Origin: H111-94 sp034436045
GTDB taxonomy: Bacteria; Chloroflexota; Ktedonobacteria; Ktedonobacterales; Ktedonobacteraceae
Length of the DNA stretch: 19,302 bases
Direction of reading: 5' to 3'
Assembly: GCA_034436045.1 (NCBI GenBank)
Contig: DAOTVZ010000291.1
Coordinates: 1 to 19,302 of the forward strand
Positions 15,526-19,302 of this stretch are shown in pieces. The position numbers and the translations under genes are program-made. The notes under the pieces are model-generated. The model saw nothing but the letters and a program-made list of their open reading frames with translations, was not told the DNA's origin and made no database searches. Every line of letters starts with the position of its first letter. Within the stretch, counting starts at the first letter, position 1.

Positions 15526-16283
15526 TTATAGATGAACCGACATTTGGCCCTTTGCTTGCAGAGGGCAAGACCAAACGTATCTATGCCTGTCCGGCAGATG
15601 ATACGCTGGCCTACATGGTCAGCAAGGATCAGATTACGGCAGGCGATGGCATGCGGCGCAACGAACTGGTGGGCAAGTCGCGCTGGAGTACCATCACCAC
15701 CGCCAACGTTTTTAGTCTGCTGAATGCTGCTGGTATCGACACACATTTTGTGCGACAGATTGACGAGGTGACATTGCTGGTACGCCGCTGTACCATGCTA
15801 CCCATCGAGCATGTGCAACGTCGTCTCGCCACCGGCTCCTATCTCAAGCGCCATCCAGAGATCAGCGAGGGGACGCGCTTCGAGCCAGTGTTGATCGAAA
15901 CCTTCCTGAAGGATGATGCGCGCCATGACCCACAAATCTCCGCCGAGGAGATCGCCAGCATGGGCATTGCCACATCGAAGGAGATTGCCGAAATGGCCGA
16001 GATGGGCCACAAGGTTTTCAACGTGCTTGAGCAAGCGTGGGCAAGATTAGATGTTACACTGGTCGATCTTAAGATTGAGTTTGGGCGTGATACAGCGGGC
16101 CATCTGCTCGTCGCCGACGTCATTGACAACGATAGCTGGCGGCTCTGGCCCGGCGGCGACAAGAGTCGTATGCTGGACAAACAGGTCTATCGCAACCTGC
16201 CCAACGTGACCGAGGCCGACCTGCAAGCCATCGCCGACCGCTACGCCCTGGTCGCCCGGTTAACCGCCCAGTTCACATCGTAG
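15522..16283 (+). CDS. purC: SAICAR synthetase (PurC)
   Basis: The 253-residue protein joins aspartate to CAIR with ATP, giving SAICAR. Motifs include 'LAEGKTKRIY' near the N-terminus (ATP-binding glycine loop), 'RRLATGSYLKRHPEI' and 'VDLKIEFG' (family signature). 'VIDNDSWRLWPGGDKSRMLD' followed by KQVYR completes the set. The length is normal for the bacterial enzyme. The preferred start is ATG 15522, which overlaps the purQM stop (ATGA) and has GGGGAG 8 nt upstream; the in-frame ATG at 15462 lies inside purQM. The stop codon TAG (16281-16283) is part of repeat locus 4 (GTAGGGG), so the native C-terminus may have been trimmed or replaced by an insertion. The chain ends '...ARLTAQFTS', which is a plausible end. 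Confidence 0.95.
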   Translation: MIIDEPTFGPLLAEGKTKRIYACPADDTLAYMVSKDQITAGDGMRRNELVGKSRWSTITTANVFSLLNAAGIDTHFVRQIDEVTLLVRRCTMLPIEHVQRRLATGSYLKRHPEISEGTRFEPVLIETFLKDDARHDPQISAEEIASMGIATSKEIAEMAEMGHKVFNVLEQAWARLDVTLVDLKIEFGRDTAGHLLVADVIDNDSWRLWPGGDKSRMLDKQVYRNLPNVTEADLQAIADRYALVARLTAQFTS

Positions 16284-16368
16284 GGGCGTGATGAATCACG
16301 CCCTTTTTACCCGCTGATCCGATCAATCTGCCGATCCGATCAAAGGGCGTGGTGAATCACGCCCCTAC
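16280..16368. repeat. Palindromic repeat, locus 4 (two units, between purC and purF)
   Basis: Units at 16280-16303 and 16345-16368 face each other with GTAGGGG / CCCCTAC outward, as in locus 1, but with the GTG/CAC arm version. The units can pair with each other over 24 nt with three mismatches. Between them lie two direct copies of GATCCGATCAA (16316-16326 and 16333-16343). The left unit supplies the purC stop codon. Confidence 0.88.
16284..16308 (+). terminator. Hairpin plus T5 after purC, possible partial terminator
   Basis: Within the left unit of repeat locus 4, GGGCGTGA and TCACGCCC form an 8-bp stem with a TGAA loop, followed at once by TTTTT. This has the shape of an intrinsic terminator inside the operon. 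Pairing between the two repeat units would compete with it. Whether it lowers purF expression cannot be read from the sequence; no separate purF promoter is evident. Confidence 0.4.
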
Positions 16369-16401
16369 GGGATAGCGTTATTCATGTAAGAGGAGAAAGA
16401 G

Positions 16402-17889
16402 ATGGAACGGTTACGCGATGCTTGCGGAATCGTGGGTATATATGCACAACAGAATAAGGGGAATATTGATGTGCGCCAGTATCTCACCCTGGCGCTCACC
16501 GCTCTGCAACATCGCGGCCAGGAGAGCGCGGGGATGGCTGTCTATGACCGAGATGGACATATCGTGCATCGCGTCGGCATGGGCAAGGTACGCGAGGTCT
16601 TCTCCGACACCGGTACTGGCCTGCCCGCCTCTTGCTGTGGCATCGGTCACGTGCGCTACTCCACTACCGGCTCCAGTTGTGTGGAGAACGCCGGCCCCTT
16701 TGTCGTCGGCGGCAAAAGCGAACACTACGAGGCCATCGCTGTCGCCCATAATGGCAATTTAGTGAATGGCCCGGCTCTGCGCGCACTCTTCCCGGAGGAT
16801 GCTCTCTCTTCTACCACCGATAGCGAGGCCATCGCGCTCCTGCTATTGCACGCGCAGGGTGAGTCACTGCGCGAACGCCTGATTAGCATTTTTCCCCTGC
16901 TGCGCGGGGCCTATAGCCTGGTGATGATGGCCGAGGGTAAGCTGTTTGGAGTACGCGACCCCTGGGGCATGCGCCCATTATGCGTCGGGCGCATCGACGA
17001 TAGCTGGATTATCGCATCCGAGTCCTGCGCCTTAGAGCGTATCGGCGCAGACTTCGTATGTGATGTGCATCCCGGCGAACTTGTGACCATCGATGAGCAG
17101 GGCATGCGCGTGGAGAAACTCTTTAGCCACCCGCGTCAATCGCTCTGTGTCTTCGAGTATATCTACTTCTCAGATGCTACCAGCAAGGTCAACGGGCGTT
17201 ATATCTATACCGTGCGCGAGTTGCTGGGCCGCGAACTGGCCCGTGAACATCCTGTCGAGGCCGACCTGGTCGTGCCGGTGCCGGACTCCTCTATTCCCGC
17301 CGCGCTGGGCTACGCCGCCGAATCCAAAACGCCCTTTGGCCTGGCCATCATCAAGAACCGCTATAGTGATCGCTCGTTCATCAAGCCCGATCAGCGCCTG
17401 CGCCAGATGGAGGTAGACCTGAAATTCAACCTGGTGCGCCCGCATATCGAGGGCAAACGTCTGGTGGTGGTCGATGACTCCATTGTGCGTGGCAACACCA
17501 TGAAGCGCCTGGTCGCGGCTCTGCGCCGTGCAGGCGCAAAAGAGATTCACCTGCGTTCCAGCGCACCGCCCTTGCGCCATCCCTGCTACTTTGGTATTGA
17601 TATTCCGCAGGAGGAGGAACTGATCGCCGCAGGCCGCACTGTGCAGGAGGTTGCAGACTATATCGGTGTCGATAGCCTGGGCTACCTCAGCATCCCCGGC
17701 CTGGGCCGCGCCATTCATGCCGTCAACGAGCCGAATGGCGCGCTCGACCAGGTCAGCGCGCGTCGTGTACTACACAACGAGTTTTGCTACGGCTGCATGG
17801 AGAAGTCGGGCTGGCCTTTCAATCCAACTGAGCAACTGCACATCATCCGCCCGCCGCTGCGCCGCGATATGGCGCGCACGGGTCAATAA
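16402..17889 (+). CDS. purF: Glutamine PRPP amidotransferase (PurF), iron-sulfur type
   Basis: The 495-residue enzyme makes phosphoribosylamine from PRPP and glutamine, the committed step. 'MERLRDA' is a short propeptide before the catalytic Cys8 in CGIVGIY, which should be exposed by processing. The Ntn glutaminase motifs are 'LQHRGQESAG' (35-44) and 'HVRYSTTG' (83-90), with 'AHNGNL' at 115-120. The PRPP loop is 'VVVDDSIVRGNTM' (355-367). Cys249 (LCVFEYIYF), Cys395 (RHPCYFG), and Cys462/Cys465 (FCYGC) match the positions that bind the 4Fe-4S cluster in the Bacillus subtilis-type enzyme. AGGAGAAAG lies just upstream of the ATG. It is 118 nt after purC, separated by repeat locus 4, and 27 nt before purD. 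Confidence 0.97.
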   Translation: MERLRDACGIVGIYAQQNKGNIDVRQYLTLALTALQHRGQESAGMAVYDRDGHIVHRVGMGKVREVFSDTGTGLPASCCGIGHVRYSTTGSSCVENAGPFVVGGKSEHYEAIAVAHNGNLVNGPALRALFPEDALSSTTDSEAIALLLLHAQGESLRERLISIFPLLRGAYSLVMMAEGKLFGVRDPWGMRPLCVGRIDDSWIIASESCALERIGADFVCDVHPGELVTIDEQGMRVEKLFSHPRQSLCVFEYIYFSDATSKVNGRYIYTVRELLGRELAREHPVEADLVVPVPDSSIPAALGYAAESKTPFGLAIIKNRYSDRSFIKPDQRLRQMEVDLKFNLVRPHIEGKRLVVVDDSIVRGNTMKRLVAALRRAGAKEIHLRSSAPPLRHPCYFGIDIPQEEELIAAGRTVQEVADYIGVDSLGYLSIPGLGRAIHAVNEPNGALDQVSARRVLHNEFCYGCMEKSGWPFNPTEQLHIIRPPLRRDMARTGQ

Positions 17890-17916
17890 TGCCTTGTCAG
17901 CAAGAGGGAAAGAAAC

Positions 17917-19188
17917 ATGCGTGTACTGGTTATTGGTTCGGGGGCGCGCGAACATGCCCTGGTCTGGAAGCTGGCACAGAGCAGTCGCGTTAGCCATATC
18001 TATGCCGCACCGGGCAACCCCGGTATGCTACCCTATGCCGAGTGCCTGCATCTTGCCACCAGTCAGTTCGATGAACTGGCCGCTTTCGCCGAGAAACACC
18101 AGGTTGACCTGACCGTCGTCGGCCCCGAAGACCCGCTGATTAACGGCATCAGCGACTATTTCCGCCAGCGTGGCTTGCGCGTCTTCGGACCGGACAAAGC
18201 CGGGGCCGCGCTCGAAGGCAGCAAGGTCTTCGCCAAAGAGATTATGACGGCGGCAGGTATTCCGACAGCGCAGCACCGTACCTTCACTCAAGCCAGAGAT
18301 GCACTGGCCTACCTGGATGAGCACGGCGCGCCCGTCGTAGTCAAGGCAGATGGCAGTGCCGCCGGTAAAGGCGCTATCGTTGCATTAGATATGGACACTG
18401 CGCGCAAAGCTATTCAGCAGATCATGGTAGACCGCATTTTTGGCGCTGCCGGTGATGCTGTAGTAGTCGAGGATTATCTGCAAGGCGATGAAATCGGCTC
18501 AACAGCTATCTGCAATGGCACACACTATCTGCCCCTGATCCTCTCGCAAGATCACAAACGCGCGCTCGACGGCGATCAGGGCCTGAATACCGGTGGCATG
18601 GGTGTTTACGCCCCCTTGCCTTTTGTGGAGAAGGAGCAGGAGGCATATATCTGGCGCAATATCGTCGCCGCCACGCTCAGCGCGCTAAAACAGCGCGGTA
18701 TTCACTTCACAGGTGTCCTCTACTCCAACATTATGCTCACCGAACGCGGCCCGATGGTGCTGGAACACAATACGCGCTTCGGCGACCCGGAGACACAGGC
18801 ATTTATGCTGCTTATGCGCGAAGACTTGATGAACGTGCTGGACTTCGCCGAAACTATGCCAGTCAAGCTTGAGACGCTCTGGCACCCCGGCTACGCGGTC
18901 AGCCTCTCCATCGCCTCCGGCGGCTATCCCGAAAAATACCAATCGGGCTTCCCCATCAGCGGCATCGAGGAGGCCAACCGTCTGGAGAATGTCCACGTCT
19001 TTCACGCTGGCACTGCGCTCAAAGAGGGCCGACTCGTCACTGCCGGAGGGCGCGTCCTCAGCGTCGTCGCGCGCGGGGCAAGCCTGCAAGAAGCCGTACA
19101 GCGCGTCTATGAAGCGGCGAAATATATCCATTTTGAAGGCATGCACTATCGCAAAGACATCGCCAAACGCGGCTTACAAGCGGTATAG
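17917..19188 (+). CDS. purD: Glycinamide ribonucleotide synthetase (PurD)
   Basis: The 423-residue ATP-grasp enzyme joins glycine to phosphoribosylamine. Motifs are 'VLVIGSGAREHALVWKL' (3-19), 'APGNPGM' (31-37), 'VVGPEDPLINGI' (67-78), the ATP-grasp loop 'VVKADGSAAGKGAIV' (141-155), 'NTGGMGVYAPLPF' (224-236) and the metal site 'LEHNTRFGDPETQ' (282-294). Length is normal. GAGGGAAAG lies about 6 nt before the ATG at 17917. The gene follows purF after 27 nt and precedes purN by 22 nt. This fits a single transcript in which the product phosphoribosylamine, which is short-lived, is used at once. Confidence 0.97.
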   Translation: MRVLVIGSGAREHALVWKLAQSSRVSHIYAAPGNPGMLPYAECLHLATSQFDELAAFAEKHQVDLTVVGPEDPLINGISDYFRQRGLRVFGPDKAGAALEGSKVFAKEIMTAAGIPTAQHRTFTQARDALAYLDEHGAPVVVKADGSAAGKGAIVALDMDTARKAIQQIMVDRIFGAAGDAVVVEDYLQGDEIGSTAICNGTHYLPLILSQDHKRALDGDQGLNTGGMGVYAPLPFVEKEQEAYIWRNIVAATLSALKQRGIHFTGVLYSNIMLTERGPMVLEHNTRFGDPETQAFMLLMREDLMNVLDFAETMPVKLETLWHPGYAVSLSIASGGYPEKYQSGFPISGIEEANRLENVHVFHAGTALKEGRLVTAGGRVLSVVARGASLQEAVQRVYEAAKYIHFEGMHYRKDIAKRGLQAV

Positions 19189-19210
19189 AAAATTGTAGAA
19201 GACAGAAAGT

Positions 19211-19302
19211 ATGAATAGACAGCCACAAGATACGCCTACCCGCCCATTGCGCATCGCCGTTCTCGTCTCTGGCAGTGGAAGCAACCTTCAGGCATTGATT
19301 GA
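19211..19302 (+). CDS. purN: GAR formyltransferase (PurN), 5' end only
   Basis: An ATG at 19211, with GACAGAAAG upstream, opens a frame to the window edge (30 codons). After a polar start it reads 'PLRIAVLVSGSGSNLQALI', the PurN N-terminal strand and the glycine-rich phosphate-binding loop (usually SGxGSNLQA). PurN transfers formyl from 10-formyltetrahydrofolate to GAR. The position directly after purD and the match of this motif make the call firm although only the beginning is present. Confidence 0.88.
   Translation, partial: MNRQPQDTPTRPLRIAVLVSGSGSNLQALI

Noticed and set aside
10236..16368. The repeated palindromes as a CRISPR array
   Set aside because: Copies are kilobases apart, vary in orientation and number, and have no regular spacers or cas genes.

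Overview
The window is bacterial chromosomal DNA of moderate G+C. It is dense in genes with short gaps, and GTG/TTG starts are common beside ATG. The gene content and protein style look most like Chloroflexota, perhaps Ktedonobacteria. That is an inference from memory of similar proteins; nothing here proves the taxonomy.

Layout. (1) Positions 1-5440 are mostly on the minus strand: the 5' part of an ABC exporter gene, an M20 metallopeptidase, a two-gene operon of small unrecognised proteins that ends in a strong hairpin terminator, a plus-strand remnant of a DUF4258 gene, and rarA/mgsA. (2) Positions 5673-7230 on the plus strand hold two overlapping genes that I read as the Kiwa anti-phage system: kwaA (four-helix membrane protein) and kwaB (DUF4868). 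The gene pair ends in a 20-nt perfect CTAG palindrome, which also carries the stop codon of the convergent gene. (3) Positions 7239-10206 carry a membrane-anchored family 2 glycosyltransferase (minus) and a divergent CopD-like membrane protein (plus). (4) From about 10359 to the right edge there is a purine biosynthesis operon: purSL, purQM, purC, purF, purD and the start of purN. These supply the early steps of de novo IMP synthesis: PRPP to phosphoribosylamine (PurF), GAR (PurD), FGAR (PurN), FGAM (PurSL with PurQ), AIR (PurM), and later SAICAR (PurC). purE/purK, purB and purH are not in the window.

The most unusual part is the architecture of the purine operon. PurL carries an N-terminal extension with two tandem PurS-like units. 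PurQ and PurM are fused into one chain. A small palindromic repeat family (consensus about GTAGGGGCGTSATTCATSACGCCC, S = C or G) occurs at four loci around and inside the operon. One copy is an in-frame insertion within the PurQ domain. One lies exactly in the PurQ-PurM linker. One supplies the purC stop codon and makes a hairpin followed by a T run before purF. One lies upstream of the operon promoter. C/G differences between copies are compensated across the arms, so the palindrome seems to be maintained. The repeats may have shaped the operon, possibly even creating the purQ-purM fusion.
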